Shown piece by piece: positions 28,571 through 37,348 of a stretch of DNA of 40,588 nucleotides. Every line of letters begins with the position of its first letter. Within the stretch, counting starts at the first letter, position 1. Origin of the DNA: Pseudobdellovibrionaceae bacterium (GTDB taxonomy: Bacteria; Bdellovibrionota; Bdellovibrionia; Bdellovibrionales; Bdellovibrionaceae); assembly GCA_025055135.1 (NCBI GenBank), contig JANWYU010000208.1:1-40588 (forward strand), given 5' to 3'. The notes below the pieces were generated by a model that was given only the letters and a program-made list of their open reading frames with translations, did no database searches and was not told the DNA's origin. Position numbers and translations under genes: made by a program.

Positions 28571-29254
28571 GTGGACAGAATTGGTTCAGATCGGGCGATG
28601 GAGCGCCTTAATCAGGAATTGGCTCTAATGGGGTCTTTAGTGGAACAGCAGCTCATGGAATTGGGAGAATGTTGGCAGAGTTTCCGTTCCGATTGTGTTG
28701 AGCGGATTTTAAAGATTGAGGAACAGATTAATCAAAAACACAAAGCAATTGATGAGACGTGTGTGGAGTTGATTGCCCAATTTAGCCCTAAGGCCACTGA
28801 TTTACGGCGGGTTTTTGCCATTAACAAAATGAACAACGATTTAGAGCGGATGGGTGATCAATGCCGCAACTGCGCTTTTATTTTGAAGGATCTCAAAGAA
28901 GAATTGATGATGGATGAGCGGCAAACCCCCATTGGAACCATGTTAGAGCTAGCTAAAAAAATGGTGGTTACTGCACTTGATGCCTTCATATTGGGCGATA
29001 TGATTAAGGCCCATACTGTTTTGGATTTAGATGATCGCCTTGATCGTCAAAAGGATGATACTGTTGAGTTAATGGAACAAAAGATAATGCAAAATCCAGG
29101 TAAGGTTAAATGCTTTCTCAGTCAGATTTTTTTAGCGAAAAATATTGAACGGATTGGAGATCACGCAACAAACTTAGCAGAAGAGATTATTTATTTTAAA
29201 ACTGGTGAGGATGTGAGGCATTTGGGCAAAGTGGACTTGAATCGTAAGTCTTAA
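28571..29254 (+). CDS. phoU: Phosphate signalling complex protein PhoU
   Basis: Two PhoU repeats: 'LERMGDQCRNCAFIL' and 'IERIGDHATNLAEEIIYFKTGEDVRH'; GTG start. Confidence 0.93.
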   Translation: MDRIGSDRAMERLNQELALMGSLVEQQLMELGECWQSFRSDCVERILKIEEQINQKHKAIDETCVELIAQFSPKATDLRRVFAINKMNNDLERMGDQCRNCAFILKDLKEELMMDERQTPIGTMLELAKKMVVTALDAFILGDMIKAHTVLDLDDRLDRQKDDTVELMEQKIMQNPGKVKCFLSQIFLAKNIERIGDHATNLAEEIIYFKTGEDVRHLGKVDLNRKS

Positions 29255-29269
29255 AAAGGAGAAAGGATC

Positions 29270-29974
29270 ATGACCATAAATGCAAAAAAATGTTTGGTAG
29301 TAGAAGATGAACGAGATATTCGCGATCTGGTGAGTCTCATTCTCTCTCGAGAAGGTTACTCAGTGGAGGCGGTTGCTGATCCTACTCAGGCTCGCGCTCG
29401 AATTGCGGAAAATACTTTTGATTTAATCATCGTGGATTGGATGTTACCTGGGGAAAGTGGTGTTGATTTGATTCGTCAACTGCGAAGTGATAAAAGGTCC
29501 GATCCTGTGTTGATTTTGACGGCCAAATCACAGCCGGAAGATGTAGTAGAAGGACTTAAGGCTGGAGCCGATGATTATCTTACTAAGCCATTTGATAATA
29601 ATGTGTTACTTGCTCGTGCCGAAGCTTTAGTGCGGCGGAAAAAATGGTCTGAGGAATTACAAAATCGGGGCAATAAGTCCGTATACCAATGGGGTGGAAT
29701 TTATTTAGATGTGGATCGTCATGAAGTGAGGGTGGAGGATCAAACAGTCCACCTAACTCCCAGTGAGTATAAGATTCTTCTAGAAATGTTAAAAAACGTG
29801 GGTCGGGTACTCACACGGGATTATTTGATTAGTAAGGTGCAAGGGGAAGGAATTGCGGTAACGGGGCGTACTATTGATACCCATGTTTTTGCGTTACGAA
29901 AAAAAATGATGAATCAGGCCGATTTGATCGAAACCATCAGAGGAGTGGGATATCGAATCCGAGACAAAATTTAA
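29270..29974 (+). CDS. phoB: PhoB-family response regulator (REC + winged helix)
   Basis: 'VVEDERDIRDLVSLIL', 'LIIVDWMLPGESGVDLIRQLR', 'GLKAGADDYLTKPF', C-terminal 'LTPSEYKILLEML...GRTIDTHVFALRKKM...IRGVGYRI'. Confidence 0.93.
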   Translation: MTINAKKCLVVEDERDIRDLVSLILSREGYSVEAVADPTQARARIAENTFDLIIVDWMLPGESGVDLIRQLRSDKRSDPVLILTAKSQPEDVVEGLKAGADDYLTKPFDNNVLLARAEALVRRKKWSEELQNRGNKSVYQWGGIYLDVDRHEVRVEDQTVHLTPSEYKILLEMLKNVGRVLTRDYLISKVQGEGIAVTGRTIDTHVFALRKKMMNQADLIETIRGVGYRIRDKI

Positions 29975-29975
29975 T

Positions 29976-31376
29976 ATTCGATTATTTAAATTCTTTGCCC
30001 TGCCTTTAGCGGTCGTCCATGTTCTTTTATCGTTAATTGGTTTATTTTTCGTAACAATTTCATGGTCGGAGTATTTAGTATTTAATGGGATTTTGGCTTT
30101 AAGTAACCTATTCGTGGTTTATTGGGTTACGAAATCTCTTGCCCGAGAATATGAGCATATCGTGTCTAAGACCCAGCGTATGGGGCTGAAATTTCGCCAA
30201 TGGGTTCATCAAGAGGAAGAGGAAGACAAGGTAGGATCTGAAGAAGACGAGCTGTTTACTGAATTGAGTAAGGCTTTAGAACAGGTCAAGTACAAGTTGC
30301 TCAGTAGTCGAAAAAAACTGGCTCATGAGTTCGAGCAGGCAAAGGCTTTGATGAGTTCATTGCAAGAGGCTGTTGTGGCAATTGATTTGGATTCGCGATG
30401 TTTATTTTTTAATTCTTCTTTTGCGGTGGCTTTTTTGGAAGGAGGACATTTAGAAAAGTTTAGTGATCGCCAGCTACTGTTATTTCAAGCGTTACGTCAT
30501 GATTTTTTGTCGTTAAAAATAAAGGAAGTATTTGAAAAACGCTCTCCTGCTCAGTTGGAATGCCGACTATTGCATAAGGCTAACCAGCAGTCCCGAGATT
30601 ACGTGGTTAAAATATCCCCGTTGTTCGAGGAAAGGGCTGGGGATGAAATTTATGGGGCATTAATTGTTTTTCACGATGTTACCGAATTAAAAGAGAGCGA
30701 AAGGAATAAGTTGCTCTTTGTAGAAAATGCAAGCCATGAGTTACGTACTCCATTGACCAGCGTCAAAGGGTACATTGATTTAGCGCTAGTCGACTTAGAA
30801 AAGAATCTTCCTATTAAGGTTTGGTTGGAACAGGCCAAAAAGGGAGTACAGAGATTGGTGGATTTAGTGGAAGATTTACTGCAACTTGCTGTTTTGGACA
30901 AAAATCCCAAATTGAATAAGGATTGGATCAATCCGGTAGAAGTTACTGAAAGGGTTTTTAATTTGTTGGCCCTTCAAGCTTCCGAAAAAAAAATGACCCT
31001 TAAAGTTAGTAGTGAAATTCCATTAATTTTTTTAGATGAGTCCAAAGTAGAGCAAATATTGATTAATTTAGTATCTAACTCCATTCGATATAATGGGGAG
31101 GGAACAATAGTAACAGTTACATGGGTCAATAATGGTAATCCCCAATTAGTCGTTTCGGACGATGGGGTTGGTATTCCTGAGGCTCATTGGGGTAAGCTTT
31201 TTGAACGATTCTATCGCGTAGATCAAGGAAGAAATCGAGAACAAGGGGGTACCGGGTTAGGTTTAGCTATAGTTAAGCAATTGGTAGAAATTCAAGGGGG
31301 GAGTATTACTGTGGGGAGACCCGATAATGGTAAAGGAATTGCATTTATTATTTCCTGGCCTCCCAGTTCTCGATAA
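29976..31376 (+). CDS. phoR: PhoR-like sensor histidine kinase (probable non-canonical ATT start; ORF-track start TTG 30093)
   Basis: PAS-like domain, 'ENASHELRTPLTSVKGYIDL' H-box, 'INLVSNSIRYN', 'DDGVGIPE', 'GGTGLGLAIVKQL'. The frame upstream of 30093 is open and encodes a TM hairpin 'IRLFKFFALPLAVVHVLLSLIGLFFVTISWSEYLVFNGILALSNLFVVYWV'. Confidence 0.88.
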   Translation: MRLFKFFALPLAVVHVLLSLIGLFFVTISWSEYLVFNGILALSNLFVVYWVTKSLAREYEHIVSKTQRMGLKFRQWVHQEEEEDKVGSEEDELFTELSKALEQVKYKLLSSRKKLAHEFEQAKALMSSLQEAVVAIDLDSRCLFFNSSFAVAFLEGGHLEKFSDRQLLLFQALRHDFLSLKIKEVFEKRSPAQLECRLLHKANQQSRDYVVKISPLFEERAGDEIYGALIVFHDVTELKESERNKLLFVENASHELRTPLTSVKGYIDLALVDLEKNLPIKVWLEQAKKGVQRLVDLVEDLLQLAVLDKNPKLNKDWINPVEVTERVFNLLALQASEKKMTLKVSSEIPLIFLDESKVEQILINLVSNSIRYNGEGTIVTVTWVNNGNPQLVVSDDGVGIPEAHWGKLFERFYRVDQGRNREQGGTGLGLAIVKQLVEIQGGSITVGRPDNGKGIAFIISWPPSSR

Positions 31377-31398
31377 TGTTTGCGCTAGGTCCGCTTAA

Positions 31399-33582
31399 TC
31401 ATTGATATGTTGGAGAGGTTACCATATTTCTCCACAGAGTTTCGGAAGGTTTAAAGCTTTCGTTTTCAATAAGCTTGTAAATAATGATGTTACGAGCAAT
31501 GGATTTTACGTAAATTTGGGTCTCAGAAGTCGGCAACTCATCAATCCAAAGATATGGTAATTCTGATTGATTCCAATCTTTTTTCTGCTGTCTCCAAGAT
31601 TTTAAGCGAGTGACGCCATAATTGTAAGCAGCTAAGGCAAGTAACAGATCCCCTTGATGATTATCAATCATTTGCCTTAGATAGCGAGTGCCGAGTGTTA
31701 TGTTTAAGATGGTATCGCGACCTTGGCGATACCAATCTCGGAGGTAGATTCCTTCCTTTCGAGCCACTTCTAAAGCCGTGGGTGCTAAAAGTTGCATCAG
31801 CCCTAAGGCTTGTGAAGGACTTTCACTTAACGGTAAAAACTGACTTTCTTGTCGAATAAGGGAGTATACGATAACGGGATCAATCTGATTCCTTTTTGAT
31901 TCTTGTTCAATTGTTTCAGAGAAGGGTTTTACGAAAATTTTTTTTAGATCATTTTGGGAAAGTAATTTATTTTGGGACAGATCAAATAAGAGAAGAGAGA
32001 GGGGAGCGGGATGTGCCCAATTATGGAAAAGACTTTTTAAAAAAAGTAACCATGATCTATTGGGAATAATGGGAATTTCTCGACACTCCTGATATCCCTC
32101 GTCCCAAAAGTTTGATTCCATGAGTAATTTACAGCGATTTATTTTTTTTGTTTCCCATGACGTCAGTAGAGATGGGTTGTTTTTAATCATTTCCAGTTCT
32201 TGTTGAGTGGGTTCCTGGCCGCCATTGATAAAAGTGGATTGGGGGAATAAGGTAGCTAAAAGGGGCTTATCAGATTCAGAGGCGGTAACAAGTCCATAAA
32301 AGGTTAGAGGAAATTTTTCTATTAGTTCCTGAATCTTTTTTTCCCACTTTTCTTTTGGTGCTCCACTCTTTTGTAAGGCCCTAATTTGCCAATATCTTGC
32401 GGTCAATTCTGTATGAGAACTCGCTCCTCCCTGAATTAAATGTTCCAATATTTCGCTTGCCTTAATCCAATTTTTGGTCCGTAGGTAGCCCAATCCTAAT
32501 TTTAACTGAGCATCCTCTATTTCTTTGAAGGTAGGGTATTTTTGAACCAAAGAGGTAAGGTTTTTTTCAGATTGTTCGTAATCACCTAAGAAAAAGTTTG
32601 TTCGACCCAATATCCAAAGCAATTCTGCGGTATCATTTTTTCCTAATATACCGGTAATACTACTAAGCTCCTTCGAATTAATATAGTCTCCGGTAACATG
32701 AAGCCGTTTTAACCAATAAACTATAAATTCCGAAGGAACCTCTTTGAGCTTATTTTTATTTTCGGATTTTAGGTAACGAGATAAATTTTCGAAAAGTTTT
32801 TTCTCCACTCGTTCAGCATTAATTCCTCCGGGAAAATTTTTAAGATATTTAACGCCACTTTCTAGAATAAGGTTTGTTTTATGTTGGAGTAGCGCGTTCT
32901 CAAACTCCTGAAAAATTTTTATTTCATCAAGGTTTCGTCGTTCCATCGATTGACTTGTCGAGGATTGGGAGGAAACGATTTCATAAAGGAGGTTACTAGC
33001 GGGAGTAACATCTAATATTGGGATTCTACCATTGGTCCCTTTGGGATTAATTTTTATGGCTTTTTTTGAAAAAATGTGTGCCTCGTCCATGAGGCCCAAT
33101 TTTTTAAACGTTAGGCTTAAAAGGTATAGGTGGGCGGTTTTTTGCTCCATAGTGAGAGGGACCATCTCTTCTAAGATTAGAAGCAACCGCTGTATGTCCT
33201 TGGGATCTCCTGAATCTAAGTTTTTATACAGATGTAGTAGTAACCAATCGAATTCACGGCGAATCAGGCGAATGGAGCCCTCTGAAAACGCAATATTGCC
33301 CTTATTTTGAAGAGAGGTAAGCTCGTTTGGAAAACTCAATCCCTTATCAAAAATATAGGAGTTGAAGCAATGCAAAAAGCGGAACATCAAATAATCAGCG
33401 ATTTCAGTGTATTTTTCCATGATTTGAGGGGAGTATCTCAGGCACTCTACCCACTGTTTTTTTTCGATATACTCTCTCCATTCTTTCAGAGTTACATTTT
33501 GCGGCAGTTGCGCTGGGGAGGGTAATGGGGTTAAGAAATGGAAAAGGCACAGAAAAAGAATTATTTTTGTTATGGTCCACAT
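31399..33582 (-). CDS. Soluble lytic murein transglycosylase (SLT domain, tetratricopeptide-like N-terminus)
   Basis: C-terminal 'QIDPVIVYSLIRQESQFLPLSESPSQALGLMQLLAPTALEVARKEGI...LGTRYLRQMIDNHQGDLLLALAAYNYG'; signal peptide. Confidence 0.92.
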   Translation of the reverse strand: MWTITKIILFLCLFHFLTPLPSPAQLPQNVTLKEWREYIEKKQWVECLRYSPQIMEKYTEIADYLMFRFLHCFNSYIFDKGLSFPNELTSLQNKGNIAFSEGSIRLIRREFDWLLLHLYKNLDSGDPKDIQRLLLILEEMVPLTMEQKTAHLYLLSLTFKKLGLMDEAHIFSKKAIKINPKGTNGRIPILDVTPASNLLYEIVSSQSSTSQSMERRNLDEIKIFQEFENALLQHKTNLILESGVKYLKNFPGGINAERVEKKLFENLSRYLKSENKNKLKEVPSEFIVYWLKRLHVTGDYINSKELSSITGILGKNDTAELLWILGRTNFFLGDYEQSEKNLTSLVQKYPTFKEIEDAQLKLGLGYLRTKNWIKASEILEHLIQGGASSHTELTARYWQIRALQKSGAPKEKWEKKIQELIEKFPLTFYGLVTASESDKPLLATLFPQSTFINGGQEPTQQELEMIKNNPSLLTSWETKKINRCKLLMESNFWDEGYQECREIPIIPNRSWLLFLKSLFHNWAHPAPLSLLLFDLSQNKLLSQNDLKKIFVKPFSETIEQESKRNQIDPVIVYSLIRQESQFLPLSESPSQALGLMQLLAPTALEVARKEGIYLRDWYRQGRDTILNITLGTRYLRQMIDNHQGDLLLALAAYNYGVTRLKSWRQQKKDWNQSELPYLWIDELPTSETQIYVKSIARNIIIYKLIENESFKPSETLWRNMVTSPTYQ

Positions 33583-33641
33583 TTGAGATTGAGGTTAAAT
33601 TTTTTCATGACCTCTGTAAAGGGCTAGATTAGGATGATGTT

Positions 33642-33944
33642 ATGTTAATTCAAAGATGGCAGGCGCCCGAATTCCCCACTCGCGAACAACTCATGAGTTT
33701 GCTAGAACGTGAGGCTATTGAGCCTTCCATCGAAACCTGGTCTGGTCACGTTGAGATTAAGGAGCATCGTCATCCTTGGACTGAGATTTTGGTTGTTACC
33801 CGGGGTGAGCTAGTAGTGGATCTAGGAGGCCATCAGGTGCTTTTGCGTCAGGGAGATCGGATCGATATTCCCGCTTACACCAAGCACTCCTATAAAATTC
33901 TTAGTTCTTCTGGGGTTGAATTGGTAATGGGTTTAAAAATATGA
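33642..33944 (+). CDS. Cupin domain protein
   Basis: 'EHRHPWTEILVVTRGELVVDLGGHQVLLRQGDRIDIPAYTKHSYKI' double cupin motif. Confidence 0.88.
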   Translation: MLIQRWQAPEFPTREQLMSLLEREAIEPSIETWSGHVEIKEHRHPWTEILVVTRGELVVDLGGHQVLLRQGDRIDIPAYTKHSYKILSSSGVELVMGLKI

Positions 33945-35329
33945 AATCAATGTTACCGCTAGAGGAGGCGATCGGTGTTGTTCTTGATGATGCTTTAGAT
34001 AGCGTAGTTATTTTAGACCCAGAGGACAAGTTAGTTTTTGTTAATGAGGCATTTGAACGCTTAGTGGGGAAAAGTCGTAAGAGAATCCTGGGAAAAACAA
34101 TTCATTCAGTGTTACCGATCACTTCCTCTCAACAATCAGATACTCGTAATATATTGATGGATGACCAACTTCGGGAGGTTGAGGTTTTCATTAATGGGAG
34201 TGCTAGTTTATTTGCTATTCAGACAAAGACATACCCATTTTTGCCCAATCGAAGAGTAACCGTTTTGCGAGATGTATCGTTAGAAAGAAGGTTGCATCAG
34301 CAATATAAAACTCAATTGCAAGAGAAAGAACAACTCATTGCCCAATTAGACCGAAAAATTGGGGAACTGCAGGTTTTAGTTGAAGTATTAAATACGAGTT
34401 TATCAGATGTAAACGCGGATCAAAACGTGATCAAGATTACTCAGTTACTTCAAAAGCAGTATTTTGTACATGGGCTTATTATTTTGGAATTTGATCAAAA
34501 GCCTAAGGCTGACACTATTTTGTTTTCTCATGGTTTTTCCCTCTCTGATTCTGCTGTTAATGTTTGGATGGAGTATTTAGACAAACAAAGTTGGGAACCC
34601 ACGGAAGGAAAGAAAATAATTGAACCGTTCTTCGACAAAGAAGCGGATATTTATCATTTTGCATATCTTGGGAAAAATTACTTTTGGTATCTTTTTGGTT
34701 TGTTGGTTACCAAAGAAGCGGCAGGCAAGTTCCTTTCTCATTTTGATTTTCTAAATGTGCTTTTGCAGCAGTGGTCAGTAATAGTGGAGAATCAAAGTTT
34801 GTACCTAAGTTCCATTACAGATCCAAAAACGCAACTGTATAACCAGCGGTATTTCCATCATAAATTGAAATCAGAAATTGCGCGATCAAGAAGGTACAAA
34901 AGTGTGTTTTGTCTTGTTTTGATTGATTTGGATTATTTTAAACAAGTTAACGATCACTTTGGTCATCAGGAAGGAGATCTGTTTCTTATTCATGTAGCGA
35001 AATTGCTTCGGCAGAATTTTCGCAACGTTGATATTATCTGTCGAATTGGGGGCGATGAATTTGCGGTGATTTTGCCCCACACCAATGTAGAGGGGGCACA
35101 AATTTCGGTGGAACGATTATACCAATTAGGGAAGGATCATCCATATGTGACCCAACAAGGGAAAAAGATACCAGTATCGTTTAGCATCGGAATTGGAGAA
35201 TTTCCAACTTATGGCGCTGACGAGGAATCGTTGTTTCAAGTTACTGACCAAGCTTTGTATCAAGCCAAGAATGCGGGCCGGGGGTGGTATCGTGTTTTTT
35301 CATTGCCCCTTAATACGGGGATGACATAA
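33941..35329 (+). CDS. PAS-GGDEF diguanylate cyclase
   Basis: N-terminal PAS 'DSVVILDPEDKLVFVNEAFERLVGKSRKRILGKTI'; 'DPKTQLYNQRYFHHKL', 'DYFKQVNDHFGHQEGD', intact GGDEF 'CRIGGDEFAVILP' with RxxD I-site five residues upstream. Confidence 0.94.
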   Translation: MKSMLPLEEAIGVVLDDALDSVVILDPEDKLVFVNEAFERLVGKSRKRILGKTIHSVLPITSSQQSDTRNILMDDQLREVEVFINGSASLFAIQTKTYPFLPNRRVTVLRDVSLERRLHQQYKTQLQEKEQLIAQLDRKIGELQVLVEVLNTSLSDVNADQNVIKITQLLQKQYFVHGLIILEFDQKPKADTILFSHGFSLSDSAVNVWMEYLDKQSWEPTEGKKIIEPFFDKEADIYHFAYLGKNYFWYLFGLLVTKEAAGKFLSHFDFLNVLLQQWSVIVENQSLYLSSITDPKTQLYNQRYFHHKLKSEIARSRRYKSVFCLVLIDLDYFKQVNDHFGHQEGDLFLIHVAKLLRQNFRNVDIICRIGGDEFAVILPHTNVEGAQISVERLYQLGKDHPYVTQQGKKIPVSFSIGIGEFPTYGADEESLFQVTDQALYQAKNAGRGWYRVFSLPLNTGMT

Positions 35330-35366
35330 AGAATGTCCTGCTTGAGTTAACTCTGGGAGTTGCAGG

Positions 35367-36599
35367 TTATTCGCGAAGATGTTGGGCTAGTTTTTCTTTG
35401 GGTAATAGTTCTACCAGTCTTCTGGCGATTAGAAGAGTTGCTACAAGTCCTAAAGTGACGATCATAACAATGGTGGGGATGTGTACAATAGCAGAAATGT
35501 CACTTTCCTGGTAAATATCGGGGAGAATCCTCCAAGGATGTTCTTGCAAATACCATGCTACCAACGTTCCAAAGGAGGCTCCTACAATGACACCTACTCC
35601 CCCCAACCAAAAGCTCAAGGCAAGAACAATGTGTTTGAGGTTGGTAACGGACATTCCCAATAATCTCATAAGAATAAAGTCTTTACTTTTTTGACTGATC
35701 AATAGGGCAACGGTCATAATAACGGCAAAGAGAGCCACTAATGAGGCGATTGATAGAAATAGAGAAATCATGATTTTTTCTAGGCGTAGGGCCAAAAACA
35801 TACTATGTTCTCGCTCCTGCCATGTGGCAATTTGCAGTTGTGGCCATTGTTTTTGCAATTGCTTTTGAATTTTTAACGACTGATCCGAGTCGTGGAGCCA
35901 TATGAAGAATTGTATGGTAACATTTTCTTGAGGCAATCCCAGACTATCCTGTTGTTCCTGAAGGTAAAAGAAGGTGGAGCGATCCCAAGTTGCTGACGTC
36001 AAAGTGAGGTATCCCTGAACGGTGCTAACTCCGAATTTCGGTATTTCCGTCTGTCCTCCCAAGAGGGCTTTGAGGGGCAAGAATCTAACTTGATCTCCAG
36101 GCAAGGTTCCCATGTTTTCGGCTAGCTCGCGTCCTAGTATGATTCCTGGTTTTTCGACAAGAGAAGAAACCATTTCCTTGTCAGGAGACAGGCGTTGGAT
36201 AAACGCTAGAAATTGATTTTTTGGTACCCCTATGGCTGTTACCCCTTGAAAATGTCCCTTCCAGTTAAATAAGATGAGATCTTGTTTTTTTAAAAGATAA
36301 ATAGATTCAATTTCGTTTATTTTTTTTAATTCCATGAGATAGGTGCTTACTGAGTGCTCTGGTAACTGGGAAACTACCAGATGGGGTTCATGGGTTAGTA
36401 ACCTTTTTCTTACTTTTAGATTGAGGTCGTTCATGATACTGATGATAAGGATAAAGGCGCTAAAACTGATAAATAGAGATAACGTGCTAATCAACGCAAT
36501 ACGCTTCAAGGTGGTGGGAGCCTTAGATGATAAGAGGAAGGCCCGAAAAAAATAAAGACTAAACCATAATATAGGTAACCTGAATGAGGGCACTTTCAT
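35367..36599 (-). CDS. FtsX/LolC/LolE-type ABC transporter permease
   Basis: N-terminal 'FRAFLLSSKAPTTLKRIALISTLSLFISFSAFILIISIMNDL', MacB-like periplasmic domain, C-terminal three TM 'FLSIASLVALFAVIMTVALLISQKSKDFILMRLLGMS'. Confidence 0.85.
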   Translation of the reverse strand: MKVPSFRLPILWFSLYFFRAFLLSSKAPTTLKRIALISTLSLFISFSAFILIISIMNDLNLKVRKRLLTHEPHLVVSQLPEHSVSTYLMELKKINEIESIYLLKKQDLILFNWKGHFQGVTAIGVPKNQFLAFIQRLSPDKEMVSSLVEKPGIILGRELAENMGTLPGDQVRFLPLKALLGGQTEIPKFGVSTVQGYLTLTSATWDRSTFFYLQEQQDSLGLPQENVTIQFFIWLHDSDQSLKIQKQLQKQWPQLQIATWQEREHSMFLALRLEKIMISLFLSIASLVALFAVIMTVALLISQKSKDFILMRLLGMSVTNLKHIVLALSFWLGGVGVIVGASFGTLVAWYLQEHPWRILPDIYQESDISAIVHIPTIVMIVTLGLVATLLIARRLVELLPKEKLAQHLRE

Positions 36600-37348
36600 A
36601 AACCAAATTGCCTTTTGAAATAGGATTCCATTGCATCAAAAATGTCATTTAGATTCAGGTAATTTAGCCCTGCCTGAGCTACTGTTTCTTGGATGTTATC
36701 ATTTGAATTCGCTAGGTTTAGGTCAATGACCGTGGCTTTTGGGTTAAGGTAGTTAAAATAATGAATACTCTTGATGATTTCGGGGGACATTTCCGAATGA
36801 TAATTGGGTCCCATGATACTAATGGCTCCGTTGGCGGATTCCATAACGATATGGTGTCGTTCGATAATTTTCCATTCTAATCCTAAATAGGGTGCTAAAA
36901 GTTGTGCGATTTCAGTCTCACTGACACCGGGTTGCAAAAGCTCAAAGTATTTATAGCCTTTTGCAAAAAAAGCATTCACTAATGGTAACATACTTGGAAA
37001 ATAACCCATTAAGTAGACTTTTAGTTCTGGCAGGTAATTGATTTTCCTGCTTTGGTAAAAGAAGTGAATGACATTGGAAACAAAACTGATTCCACGGTAT
37101 TCGTTTTCTTTTCTTATTATGAGATCCATGTGAAAGTTCAGGCGTTCGCTCAATAAATCCCTAAAATATTTCACCTGATTGATCCAGGAAGGGTAGCGAA
37201 AGTCGACTATTACAAAATCACCGTTCCAATGGGCTAGTTGCTGCACAGGAACTTCCTGGGCATGAAAGTGAGGTAACCATTTTTCCAAAAAGGGGTGTTG
37301 TGCAATAATCCCTATTGTTGGTTTTGGTGTATCCATAGTTTGGCACAT
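36596..37348 (-). CDS. Hypothetical protein, possibly a divergent Rossmann-type (shikimate dehydrogenase-like) protein
   Basis: 250 aa ORF in an operon-like arrangement with ribF and the permease; weak resemblance only. Confidence 0.6.
   Translation of the reverse strand: MCQTMDTPKPTIGIIAQHPFLEKWLPHFHAQEVPVQQLAHWNGDFVIVDFRYPSWINQVKYFRDLLSERLNFHMDLIIRKENEYRGISFVSNVIHFFYQSRKINYLPELKVYLMGYFPSMLPLVNAFFAKGYKYFELLQPGVSETEIAQLLAPYLGLEWKIIERHHIVMESANGAISIMGPNYHSEMSPEIIKSIHYFNYLNPKATVIDLNLANSNDNIQETVAQAGLNYLNLNDIFDAMESYFKRQFGL

Noticed and set aside
30093-31376. PhoR starting at TTG 30093 as in the ORF track
   Set aside because: The start lies within a TM helix and the open frame upstream encodes the missing first TM; a non-canonical start is more consistent.
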